DNA of 26,350 bases from Mariaggregatimicrobium sp964498785. GTDB lineage: Bacteria; Zhuqueibacterota; Zhuqueibacteria; Thermofontimicrobiales; Thiofontviventaceae. Positions 1 to 7,309 of this stretch are shown in pieces. The translations under genes and the position numbers were made by a program. Position 1 is the first letter of the stretch. Each line of letters opens with the position of its first letter. The notes beneath the pieces were generated by a model, which was not told the DNA's origin, made no database searches, and saw only the letters and a list, made by a program, of their open reading frames with translations. Where the stretch lies: assembly GCA_964498785.1 (NCBI GenBank), contig CAZCJL010000100.1:1-26350 (forward strand), in the 5' to 3' direction.

Positions 1-2
1 TT

Positions 3-44
3 AAAGAGAATCCGAAAGCTTTGATGCACACCATCAATTATTGA
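3..44 (+). CDS. possible C-terminal tail of an upstream gene (partial)
   Basis: Reading from base 3, thirteen codons stay open up to a TGA at 42-44 and give a tail ending ALMHTINY. It could be the end of a gene that starts outside the window. The stretch is too short to assign a family, and an open run this short can occur by chance. Confidence 0.2.
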   Translation, partial: KENPKALMHTINY

Positions 45-326
45 ATGGATACTAATTTAGCAATACTTGCTATATCGAATAGTTATTTTGAATATCTTAA
101 TGGGAGAAGTGCGATTGATTATCAATGTTTTTAATAAGCGTTATTTTCAGGTCTAATGAGCCAAATTGACATTAAATTTAGCTATTTTTTTGAATTGAAA
201 ATTCGTTTTAGAATTTTAGGTATCAATAAGATAGATAAACTGGGCCTAATCTTGATGGTCAAAATTTTTTTAAAATTATCATTTTCTTGTTGAATTTGTG
301 AAAAAAAGTTTTAAATTAAAACATAT
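45..326. other. AT-rich intergenic region before the sigma-54 activator gene
   Basis: No convincing coding sequence on either strand. The stretch is strongly AT-rich. A weak sigma-54-like string (TGG at 241, TTG at 252) was considered, but it lacks the GC of the -12 element. The notable content of the leader is the TGTTTC/GAAACA repeat cluster immediately downstream at 327-353. Confidence 0.5.
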
Positions 327-353
327 TGTTTCACTGTTTCGATTTTTGAAACA
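327..353. promoter_or_regulatory. putative activator-binding inverted repeats upstream of the regulator gene
   Basis: Two direct TGTTTC half-sites (327-332, 335-340) are followed by GAAACA (348-353), giving TGTTTC-N7-GAAACA. The same half-sites recur just after the regulator gene. Fis-type HTH activators bind dyads of this general kind, so autoregulation is a reasonable inference. The sites lie only 15 bases before the GTG start. Confidence 0.5.
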
Positions 354-367
354 TTCAGGAGGAAGAA

Positions 368-1711
368 GTGGCTTTAGCAACAAATTTGACCAGTGATATT
401 CTTGATTCAATTGGCGAAGGATTATTTACTGTTGATAAATATTTTAGAATAAATTATTTTAACCGTGCTGCGGAAAAAATTACCGGATATAAGAAAGAAG
501 ATATTTTGGGGCGAATGTGTAAACACATATTTAAATCAGATAGATGTGTCAATCAATGCCCTATTGCGATAATTTTAGAAACCGGGCAAAATATTTATGA
601 TCTGGAATCCAATATTCGAAATAAAAATGGCACAATCACGCCAATAAAACTGAACTCATCAATTTTGAAAAATGAGGGGGACGAACCTGTAGGCGGCGTC
701 ATTTCGTTTCGCGACATATCAGACCTTGAATTATTAAGAAAACAATTCAATACAGATGATCAGTATTATGGTGTGATCGGACATAGCAAGGCGATGCACG
801 AAATTTTTGAACTCATTGAAGAGATAATGGATTCCGACGCGACAATATTAATCCAGGGTGAATCAGGTACAGGAAAAGAAATGATCGCAGATGCGATTCA
901 AAAAAGTAGTCAACGCTGCAAAAAACCATATATCAAAATCAACTGCTCTGTTTTTACCCCACAATTGTTGGCGAGTGAGCTTTTCGGGCATGTTAAAGGC
1001 GCATTTACCGGCGCAATTAAAGACCGAGCTGGACGCTTTGAAGTCGCTGACGAAGGAACGATTTTTTTGGATGAAGTTGCTGAGATGCCACAGCAAATGC
1101 AATTACAATTATTAAGAGTTTTACAAGAAGGAACTTTTGAGCGAGTCGGAGAGTCGAATACCCGAAAAGTGGATGTCCGCGTGATTGCTGCAACGAATAA
1201 ATGTTTGACAGATGAAATTGCGCGAAAAAAATTCAGAAAAGATTTGTATTATCGATTAAATGTGATACCTGTGGAAATTCCGCCATTGCGACAACGACCT
1301 GAAGATATTCCGTATCTAATAGATTATTTTCTCAAAAAGTTTAAATTGATATACAAAAAAAATATTGTTGATATAGAGGATGATGCGCTTGACTTGTTAA
1401 TAAATTACTCCTGGCCTGGTAATATTCGTGAATTAGAGAATGTGCTCGAGTATGCATTTGCGAGAATTAAGGATGATAATATAATAAAAATTAATAAATT
1501 ACCCCCGTCTATCCGGCAGTGCTCTGTTTTTTATGATACCAGCGCTTCAATCGCTAAAACGCAGAAATCGGTTGAGAATTCTGATCAAACACGGGATATC
1601 TTAAAATTACTGGATAAACATCATTGGAATAAAACAAAAGTTGCAAAAGAGCTTGGAATTGGAAGAAGCACATTGTGGCGTAAACTGAAACACCTAAATT
1701 TGCAAAAATAG
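368..1711 (+). CDS. sigma-54-dependent transcriptional regulator (PAS / AAA+ / Fis-type HTH)
   Basis: Bacterial enhancer-binding protein of 447 residues that would remodel sigma-54 RNA polymerase by ATP hydrolysis. An N-terminal PAS domain (about 9-120) is followed by the AAA+ domain (about 133-365) with Walker A GESGTGKE at 164-171, the sigma-54-contacting GAFTGA loop at 211-216, Walker B ending FLDE near 233-236, and a Fis-type helix-turn-helix at about 408-445. The GTG start has a strong AGGAGG-type site at 357-362. The PAS domain carries three closely spaced cysteines (C51, C60, C64), which could bind a metal or cofactor or sense redox state. There is no receiver domain, so the signal is probably sensed directly in the cytoplasm. 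Matching inverted repeats on both sides of the gene suggest that it controls itself and the downstream electron-transfer genes. The family call is secure; the signal and targets are inferred. Confidence 0.95.
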   Translation: MALATNLTSDILDSIGEGLFTVDKYFRINYFNRAAEKITGYKKEDILGRMCKHIFKSDRCVNQCPIAIILETGQNIYDLESNIRNKNGTITPIKLNSSILKNEGDEPVGGVISFRDISDLELLRKQFNTDDQYYGVIGHSKAMHEIFELIEEIMDSDATILIQGESGTGKEMIADAIQKSSQRCKKPYIKINCSVFTPQLLASELFGHVKGAFTGAIKDRAGRFEVADEGTIFLDEVAEMPQQMQLQLLRVLQEGTFERVGESNTRKVDVRVIAATNKCLTDEIARKKFRKDLYYRLNVIPVEIPPLRQRPEDIPYLIDYFLKKFKLIYKKNIVDIEDDALDLLINYSWPGNIRELENVLEYAFARIKDDNIIKINKLPPSIRQCSVFYDTSASIAKTQKSVENSDQTRDILKLLDKHHWNKTKVAKELGIGRSTLWRKLKHLNLQK

Positions 1712-1798
1712 TGTTTCAAATGAAACAAATTGTTTCGAACTGTTTATCAGGTTGTAATTTAATTAGTTAGTCTGGTAATGAATGGATTTTTGAAACAT
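1687..1798. promoter_or_regulatory. second cluster of TGTTTC/GAAACA repeats downstream of the regulator
   Basis: GAAACA at 1687-1692, TGTTTC-AAAT-GAAACA at 1712-1727, TGTTTC at 1731-1736 and GAAACA at 1792-1797. The string GATTTTTGAAACAT occurs both at 1785-1798 and at 341-354. This arrangement is expected for upstream activator sites of an enhancer-binding protein acting on the genes that follow. I did not find a convincing GG-N10-GC sigma-54 promoter downstream. Confidence 0.5.
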
Positions 1799-1893
1799 CT
1801 CTTACTACGAATATGATCGTAACGCATTGTTATTATTACAGAGATAAATTTGGCAAGGAAATTGCTGATTCCCAACACAATATTGAGGTCATT

Positions 1894-2343
1894 ATGTCTG
1901 AAATGTTGGGAAATCACTATTTTCTTGCCCGAAAATATCTTTTAGCTACCAAAGAGCTCGAAGAGGCATTGAAAAAGCAGCCGCAAAACAAAGCCATCCG
2001 CCGTAAGTTGGTGATTTGTAATGCACAATGTGGGGAACTCGAAAGAGCGCTGGACCTGCTTATTTCGCTACTTGAGGAAGATATTGAATTCATTACTAAA
2101 TCTGATCCGATCTTTGATGATTGTCCCTGTCCTGAATTAGCCTATGAATTGGAATCTCAAGTAGATAGCGACAAAAAACTGGCAACCTCAAATTTAAAAT
2201 TAGGAATTTTCTGGCTGTATTGCGAAATCGATAAATCGATTTATTATTTTAATGAATACAAAAAAATAAAATCCGATAATCCTTTCGTAATAAAAATACT
2301 ATCTATATTAAATTCGTACCTGATTTCAAGAGATTTGATCTGA
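1894..2343 (+). CDS. small TPR-like protein of unknown function
   Basis: A 149-residue soluble protein with no signal peptide or membrane segment. Its first half is helical with TPR-like spacing: ALKKQPQN is followed by LVICNAQCGELERALDLL. A cysteine motif CPCPE sits mid-protein. I chose ATG 1894 because GAGG lies 7 bases upstream; the frame is open back to an ATG at 1813, but that start has no visible ribosome site. The gene sits between the regulator and the cytochrome operon, so an assembly, adaptor or regulatory role for that system is possible but not shown. Not recognised as a named family. Confidence 0.65.
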   Translation: MSEMLGNHYFLARKYLLATKELEEALKKQPQNKAIRRKLVICNAQCGELERALDLLISLLEEDIEFITKSDPIFDDCPCPELAYELESQVDSDKKLATSNLKLGIFWLYCEIDKSIYYFNEYKKIKSDNPFVIKILSILNSYLISRDLI

Positions 2344-2394
2344 TGTGTATGATATGAATAATTAATTAACTAATACTCTATAAGTGAGGAGCTA

Positions 2395-3696
2395 ATGAAA
2401 CAAAAAAATGTGGTTGTTAGCTTGTTATTTTTATTTTTGATGTCTTTAATATTTTACACGGGGTGTACTAACAAATACGAACCGACACCTGGTTCGAGTT
2501 GTGTACATTGCCATCTAAATCCAGAATTACTGAAAGAAGTTGCCACGCCGCTCCCACCGCCATCTGGCGAAGCGGGGGAAGGCTGAGGCGGCGAAGTGTC
2601 TCAGTTAGAGGCATGGCAAATGGTTTATGTGAGTGAAGATTTTCTGCAAACCGCTCACGGAAAATCACAATGTGTGGATTGTCATAATGGTAACTCAAGT
2701 GCATTCGACAAACAAGGCGCACACCAGGGAATCATCGCGTTGCCCAGTGACAGCGCGGAAGTTTATTGCAAAGGGTGCCATCCCGACATCGTGGCAAGGT
2801 ATGCAAATTCTCTACATTATAATCAGGAAGGTTATTTTCAAAGAATTGAAAATCGAACCGGATTTGATATTCGAAGTGACCAGGATTTGATGGAACACTA
2901 CAACGAGGAATGCGGAAAATGTCATGCAAGTTGTGGGCAGTGTCATGTATCCAGACCGGTATCTGTTCATGGAGGATTTGTTCATGGACACAAATTTGAT
3001 AAACCGGACAGAGATAATAATTGCGTTGCCTGTCATGGCAGCAGGGTTGGCGCTGAATATCTCGGACAGCATGAGGGATATCCGCCAGACCTTCATCGCT
3101 TTAAAGCAGGTGGCGGTAGTTGTGGATTTTGTCACTCTGGTTCGGAGATGCATAGCTCTGGTGTGACGTATACTTATCGTTACTTAAATACGGAAATGCC
3201 ACGGTGTGAAGATTGTCACGAGGATGCGAAAAATGCGAATACCTACCACCAGGTACATTGGGCGCACGCAAGTGTACCCACCCTTTCATGCCATGTGTGT
3301 CACTCACAGCCCTACAAAAACTGCGATGGCTGTCATACCGGCGGTTCCGGAATTACCGGGTCTTCCTACATGAAATTAAAAATCGCGAAAAATAAGTTCA
3401 ATCTGGAAGCCGCGAACAGAAATTATGATTATGTGACAGTTCGCCATATTCCGATTGCCCCGGATACGTACGCAAGTTGGGGAATTGCAAACCTGGATAA
3501 TTTTAATAGCGAACCAACCTGGAAATACACAACTCCGCACAATGTTCAAAAATGGACTGCTTTAACAACAGTTGAAGATGGGCAAAGTTGCGCGGCTAAT
3601 TGTCATAGTTCAACTGAATATTATTTGTTGAATGCCGATTTATTGGATTACGAAATTGAAGCAAATAAAGAAATCGTGATGGATGATAAACTATAA
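2395..3696 (+). CDS. extKL: multiheme c-type cytochrome lipoprotein, probable selenoprotein (ExtKL-like), with in-frame TGA
   Basis: Read as one 433-residue protein with TGA codon 64 decoded as selenocysteine. The first part has a lipoprotein signal (lipobox FYTGC, lipidated C24) and one heme motif CVHCH at 36-40. The part after the TGA is in the same frame, has no signal peptide, and carries nine more CXXCH motifs plus an atypical CAANCH at about 399. Without read-through those hemes could not be exported and attached. The local context is GEGUGGE, a glycine-rich linker. The likely role is a surface- or periplasm-facing electron carrier of an outer-membrane conduit. The start has a GAGGAG site at 2386-2391. 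It heads a run with the rhodanese lipoprotein, porin and 12-heme cytochrome, as in the Geobacter ext cluster. Alternatives are a nonsense mutation, a sequencing error, or re-initiation at GTG 2596. The family assignment is from memory and moderately sure; the selenocysteine is inferred. Confidence 0.75.
2584..2586 (+). other. in-frame TGA, candidate selenocysteine codon
   Basis: The TGA lies between codons for GEG and GGE in a continuously open frame from 2395 to 3696. Two properties favour recoding: it is TGA rather than TAA or TAG, and a suitable stem-loop follows at once. Loss of the downstream part would remove nine or ten of the hemes. Confidence 0.65.
2587..2614 (+). promoter_or_regulatory. 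candidate bacterial SECIS stem-loop
   Basis: GTGTCTC (2596-2602) pairs with GAGGCAT (2608-2614) over seven pairs, two of them G-U wobbles, closing a five-base loop AGTTA. The loop begins 17 bases after the TGA and has G at its second position. Published rules for bacterial SECIS elements call for an apical loop roughly 16-37 bases after UGA with a G in its first two positions, and this fits. The stem is short, so the call needs homolog comparison. Confidence 0.55.
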
Positions 3697-3716
3697 CAAC
3701 CCCTTAAGGAGGACGT

Positions 3717-4703
3717 ATGGAGAAAAGATTAATTGTTGTAATGTTGGTGCTGGCAATCGCGTTAATTGGTTTAACCGGATGCGACAAAAATTCATCAGAA
3801 CCGGAAGCAGTAAATGAGTTTGATCTGGTTGCTGCAATTGGTGATCAATATTTTACTAATTACAAGACTTCATCCGGCGACGAAGTGAACACAAATATTG
3901 CGGCTGTTTTTGATATTTTGACAGACGGCGATGCATCAAATGATCCGTTCATCATTGATTTACGGGGACCAGCCGAATATAACGAAAAACATATTAAAGG
4001 AGCTGAAAATATTTCTCTTGACAATTTAGTCGCAAAAATTGAAGATGGCACAATTCCCAAAGATAAAATGATCTTAAATGTGTGTTATTCCGGACAAACC
4101 GCAAGTGCCGCAACTGCCTTATTAAATATGTTGGGATACGAAGCACAGAACTTGCTGTTTGGTATGTGTGGCGTCGACGTTAGTATTACTAAAGGAGATC
4201 TTTGGGTAAAACAGATTGCAACAGATGAACGCGCCGGACAAATGGTCGCAGACGAATCCGTTGCAACAGAAACGCATGATTATCCCACTTTAGCAACCGG
4301 CGAATCGACTGCTGAAGAAATTATTAAAAAGAGTTACTCCGACTATATTTCTGCTGGTTGGGGCGGAATATCCGCTGATGCTGTTTGGGATAATCCGGAT
4401 GATTATTTCATTATTAATTACTGGCCTGCCAATGAATATATTGACCCGGGCCATATCCCGGGAGCATATCAGTTCACTCCAAAAGTAGATCTGAAGTCAA
4501 CCGAGAAACTGAATTTGCTGCCAATGGATAAGAAAATTGTGGTTTATTGTTACACCGGTCAAACCTCAGCCCAGGTTATCACGTACTTGAAAATATTGGG
4601 CTACGATGCATATTCCTTAACGTTTGGAGTGAATGGATTTGATACTAACTCAGTAAGCAAATATTCCGCTCCTACAGCAGATTATAGCGCTATTCTCGAA
4701 TAG
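3717..4703 (+). CDS. extH: tandem rhodanese-domain lipoprotein (ExtH-like)
   Basis: Exported lipoprotein of 328 residues (lipobox LTGC, C22) with two rhodanese-like domains. The first (about 60-160) has the canonical FIIDLRGPAEY start and an active-site loop NVCYSGQTA with C123. The second (about 200-315) has loop VYCYTGQTS with C278, but its DxR position reads INYW. Rhodaneses carry a persulfide, or in some cases a perselenide, on the active cysteine. The gene starts 20 bases after the cytochrome gene with an AAGGAGG site (3706-3712), so co-translation from one mRNA is expected. In Geobacter a rhodanese-like lipoprotein, ExtH, sits beside the ext porin and cytochromes. The substrate is unknown; sulfur, selenium or tellurium oxyanion handling is plausible given what is known of that cluster. 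Confidence 0.88.
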   Translation: MEKRLIVVMLVLAIALIGLTGCDKNSSEPEAVNEFDLVAAIGDQYFTNYKTSSGDEVNTNIAAVFDILTDGDASNDPFIIDLRGPAEYNEKHIKGAENISLDNLVAKIEDGTIPKDKMILNVCYSGQTASAATALLNMLGYEAQNLLFGMCGVDVSITKGDLWVKQIATDERAGQMVADESVATETHDYPTLATGESTAEEIIKKSYSDYISAGWGGISADAVWDNPDDYFIINYWPANEYIDPGHIPGAYQFTPKVDLKSTEKLNLLPMDKKIVVYCYTGQTSAQVITYLKILGYDAYSLTFGVNGFDTNSVSKYSAPTADYSAILE

Positions 4704-4726
4704 TCTTGCACTGTAAATAAATGGAA

Positions 4727-4757
4727 AGAGAGGCTGGCAAAATGTGTCAGCCGCTCT
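4727..4757 (+). repeat. strong intercistronic hairpin between rhodanese and porin genes
   Basis: AGAG-A-GGCTGGCA (4727-4739) pairs with TGTCAGCC-G-CTCT (4745-4757) over 12 of 13 positions, one of them a G-U wobble, with loop AAATG. No T-tract follows, so it is not a typical terminator. It could stabilise mRNA ends, mark a processing point or tune the ratio of lipoprotein to porin. Confidence 0.6.
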
Positions 4758-4789
4758 GCAATTTAAAATTAACGAGAGACTGATATACA

Positions 4790-5998
4790 ATGAATAAGAT
4801 TAAATTATACGTTGTTCTGATTGCGTTAATTTTATTTATTGGTGATGGGTACGGTTTAGGCTTGAATTTTCACGGTAGTGCAGCGAACTCTGTTTATCAT
4901 TATGAAGATATTGAAACCCATACCCGGCTGTATCAATTCTTAAGATTTTCTCTGGATTCCCCCGAAATAAGTAATGTTTCACTAAACGCATCCTTACGAG
5001 CCCTGACAGATGTGGATGTCGACCTTGAAGACGACGCTCGTTTCAAAGCCTACAATTTAAATATTAAAGCGAAAAAACTTTTCAATCGCCTGGATGTGGT
5101 CTTCGGACGGCAATTTCTCCACCCGGGAACAGTTTTGGGAGGTTTAGACGGCTTGTATCTGAAATACTATTTAAGCCCGAATATGGCGTTTTCTGTTTAC
5201 GGCGGAGTGGAATCGCATTTCCAGAGAAGTTTTAAGATTTATAAGGCAGAAGACAGCTTCACCACAGGAGGTTTGTTCGAGTTGAAAAAAATCTTTCAGT
5301 CGAATATGCAATTCCTGTACCTCAGAAAAGCGACAGATGAAGAAGTCTTCTGGCATTTAACGGGATGGAATTTTGACACTCAATTAATTCCATATACGAG
5401 ATTAAGAGTTCAGGCACACTATGATATTGAAAATTCACAGCTTCATCGGCTGTACTTGTCAACTCGCCACACAATAAATAAAAATTTATTAGTTACTCTT
5501 GGATACAAAAGTCAATACCCTCAGGTCTATGCAAATTCATTTTATACAATATTTGAAATCGACGCATATCAGCAATACCGCCTGGGATGCACATACAAAT
5601 TATTTGGAAATTTTTTTCTGAACGGTCAATATCGTTATTTGCAGTTTGATACAGAAGATGCTAATCAATTTTTTGCAACGATCAGCCATTTAAATGGTAG
5701 CCTCGGATTAATTTATGAATCCGGATATTCCGGTGAACAGCTTGGTATTCTTGCAGATTATGCCTATTCGATTACGCCGAATCTGATCGCATCAGCCAGC
5801 GTGGATTATACAAAATATAAAACCGAGACAGTATATGAATATGATACTGACAACCAGCTCGCCAATGCTGTTCGCGTTGCTTATCGTTTCAAGAAACACT
5901 GGACAATTGATCTGGAGTATCAATGGATCAATAATGACCGTTTTGAGGAAACCGAAAATGATTCACGAATTTTAAATCATATCCAATTTAGTTGGTAA
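4790..5998 (+). CDS. extI: outer-membrane beta-barrel porin-like protein (ExtI-like)
   Basis: A 402-residue protein with an N-terminal signal peptide (about 1-22, ending DGYG) followed by alternating hydrophobic/polar strands rich in tyrosine and phenylalanine. It ends NHIQFSW, a terminal aromatic typical of barrels inserted by the BAM machinery. There are no heme motifs. In trans-outer-membrane conduits a barrel of this kind sheathes multiheme cytochromes (MtrB in Shewanella; ExtI in the Geobacter ext cluster). Its position between the rhodanese lipoprotein and a 12-heme cytochrome supports that role here. Sequence-level assignment to ExtI rests on context rather than a specific motif. Confidence 0.8.
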   Translation: MNKIKLYVVLIALILFIGDGYGLGLNFHGSAANSVYHYEDIETHTRLYQFLRFSLDSPEISNVSLNASLRALTDVDVDLEDDARFKAYNLNIKAKKLFNRLDVVFGRQFLHPGTVLGGLDGLYLKYYLSPNMAFSVYGGVESHFQRSFKIYKAEDSFTTGGLFELKKIFQSNMQFLYLRKATDEEVFWHLTGWNFDTQLIPYTRLRVQAHYDIENSQLHRLYLSTRHTINKNLLVTLGYKSQYPQVYANSFYTIFEIDAYQQYRLGCTYKLFGNFFLNGQYRYLQFDTEDANQFFATISHLNGSLGLIYESGYSGEQLGILADYAYSITPNLIASASVDYTKYKTETVYEYDTDNQLANAVRVAYRFKKHWTIDLEYQWINNDRFEETENDSRILNHIQFSW

Positions 5999-6009
5999 GG
6001 AAAAAAAAT

Positions 6010-6885
6010 ATGAAAAAATTCATGTTTTTGATAATTCTGTTCGCCATGATTGTTTCATTATCCTATTTACTGATAGCTCAGGAATTAGAATTAATATTTT
6101 CTCATAAATATCATGCAGAGGAAATAGGCGTTGAGTGTACGGATTGTCATCCGGCAACAGAAAGCAAACTCGCTTCGGATAATTTATTGCCGGATATGGA
6201 CGGTTGTTACACCTGCCATGATGAAGACCAGGAATGTACAGTCTGTCACAAAGATCCTGATAATGCTATTGCATATCCACGAATTACGGAATATATTGCC
6301 AAATTCTCCCATGCTGAACATTCGGGAGAGGATTTTACATGTGAAAATTGCCACAAGGGAGTGGCAAAAAGTTCGGACATTACTGAAAAACATCTTCCCT
6401 CTATGGAAAAATGCGTGGAATGCCATGTCGTAACGTCAGACGCTGACTATTGCTATATCTGTCATGAAAAAGGAGAAAATTTGATTCCGGCAGATCATCA
6501 CCTTGCCTGGCGGCAGGATCACGGCATTGTTGCGCAAACCGAAGAAAATTGCAGCGCCTGCCATACGGAAAATAGCTGTCTTGAATGTCATGAAGGCGAT
6601 AATCTGGATCACAAAGTGCATCCGTTAGGATATGTGAATACTCATGGAATTTTTGCGCGCGCAAACAAGGAAAATTGTTACACCTGTCATGAAGAGCTTG
6701 CTTTCTGCGTTGAATGTCACCAAACGCGTGGAGTAACTCCAAGAAGTCATTTGACGGCAAATTGGACAAACATGTCAACAGGCGGAGGCCACGCCCGTGC
6801 AGCAAAATTAGATCTGGATTCATGCATCGCCTGTCATTCAGATGCTGGCGGAGATCCCAGTTGTACAGGATGCCATGACAAATAA
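6010..6885 (+). CDS. extM: 12-heme periplasmic c-type cytochrome (ExtM-like)
   Basis: A 291-residue exported cytochrome with a signal peptide (about 1-24), no lipobox, and twelve CXXCH motifs: CTDCH, CYTCH, CTVCH, CENCH, CVECH, CYICH, CSACH, CLECH, CYTCH, CVECH, CIACH and CTGCH. Extra histidines in FSHKYH- and FSHAEH-type motifs could be distal heme ligands, as in c3/c7-like cytochromes. I chose ATG 6010 because AAGG lies just upstream; a TTG at 5992 in the same frame would overlap the porin stop and add six residues. The protein probably relays electrons between periplasmic carriers and the outer-membrane conduit. The ExtM name follows the cluster order and is tentative. Confidence 0.85.
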   Translation: MKKFMFLIILFAMIVSLSYLLIAQELELIFSHKYHAEEIGVECTDCHPATESKLASDNLLPDMDGCYTCHDEDQECTVCHKDPDNAIAYPRITEYIAKFSHAEHSGEDFTCENCHKGVAKSSDITEKHLPSMEKCVECHVVTSDADYCYICHEKGENLIPADHHLAWRQDHGIVAQTEENCSACHTENSCLECHEGDNLDHKVHPLGYVNTHGIFARANKENCYTCHEELAFCVECHQTRGVTPRSHLTANWTNMSTGGGHARAAKLDLDSCIACHSDAGGDPSCTGCHDK

Positions 6886-7037
6886 TCCGTTTAATTTCAT
6901 CTTGCTTACCTAATTTTTTATAAAAAGGTCTGTCGAACGTAAAATAATTAACAGATGATGTTTCGTAAATATATTTGAAGATATTGATATTCACTCTATT
7001 GATACGGATTAATTACGAGTCGCTCAGAAAATAAAAT
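6886..7037. other. intergenic region after the 12-heme cytochrome gene, first part
   Basis: Together with 7125-7309 this makes a 424-base gap. No coding sequence is supported; a minus-strand open frame reaching 6994 is antisense to the cytochrome gene. The main structure in the gap is the long hairpin at 7038-7124. Confidence 0.5.
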
Positions 7038-7124
7038 AAATGTGATCCTGATGATGTTACCCGACAGAGAGGAGAAAATTGCCTCTGGCGTCAAGCAATT
7101 TATATAACATGATGGATCACATTT
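7038..7124. terminator. long imperfect hairpin with T-tract, possible (bidirectional) terminator or small repeat element
   Basis: AAATGTGATCC (7038-7048) plus ATGATGTTA (7051-7059) pairs with TAACATGAT (7105-7113) plus GGATCACATTT (7114-7124), with one internal mismatch and a two-base bulge. Inside lies a smaller stem, AAATTGC/GCAATTT. The right arm runs into eight or more T's and the left arm is preceded by A-rich sequence, so it could stop transcription from either side. It is larger than a normal intrinsic terminator and could be a MITE-like repeat. Confidence 0.55.
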
Positions 7125-7309
7125 TTTTTATAGTTATGATTCCTTTGTTTTTTCACTCTTTTTTTCACATCGCGTTGGTTTGATTATAGAATCCGTATAA
7201 CAAAAGATTTGCAAGCTATCAATATTTCTGCTCGATCAAGTATCGAAATAAGAAAAATCGATAACTTATTTTATGATAAGTAATTGTTATTAACCTTAGG
7301 AGGTGGAAA

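Noticed and set aside
241..255. Sigma-54 promoter before the activator gene (TGGGCCTAATCTTGA)
   Set aside because: The -12 GC is replaced by GA and the -24 block matches poorly; the putative activator sites would also lie downstream of it.
2395..2586. A separate 63-residue lipoprotein gene followed by an independent GTG-started cytochrome at 2596
   Set aside because: Both parts share one frame, and the second has nine or more heme motifs but no export signal. A TGAGG string before GTG 2596 could allow re-initiation, but the product would stay in the cytoplasm without heme.
2584..2586. Pyrrolysine or generic stop suppression
   Set aside because: Pyrrolysine uses TAG, and this is TGA with a SECIS-like hairpin. 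A nonsense mutation remains possible and is listed as an alternative.
6401..6994. 197-residue minus-strand open frame
   Set aside because: Antisense to the 12-heme cytochrome gene; histidine- and arginine-rich composition comes from complementing CXXCH codons, and no family is recognisable.
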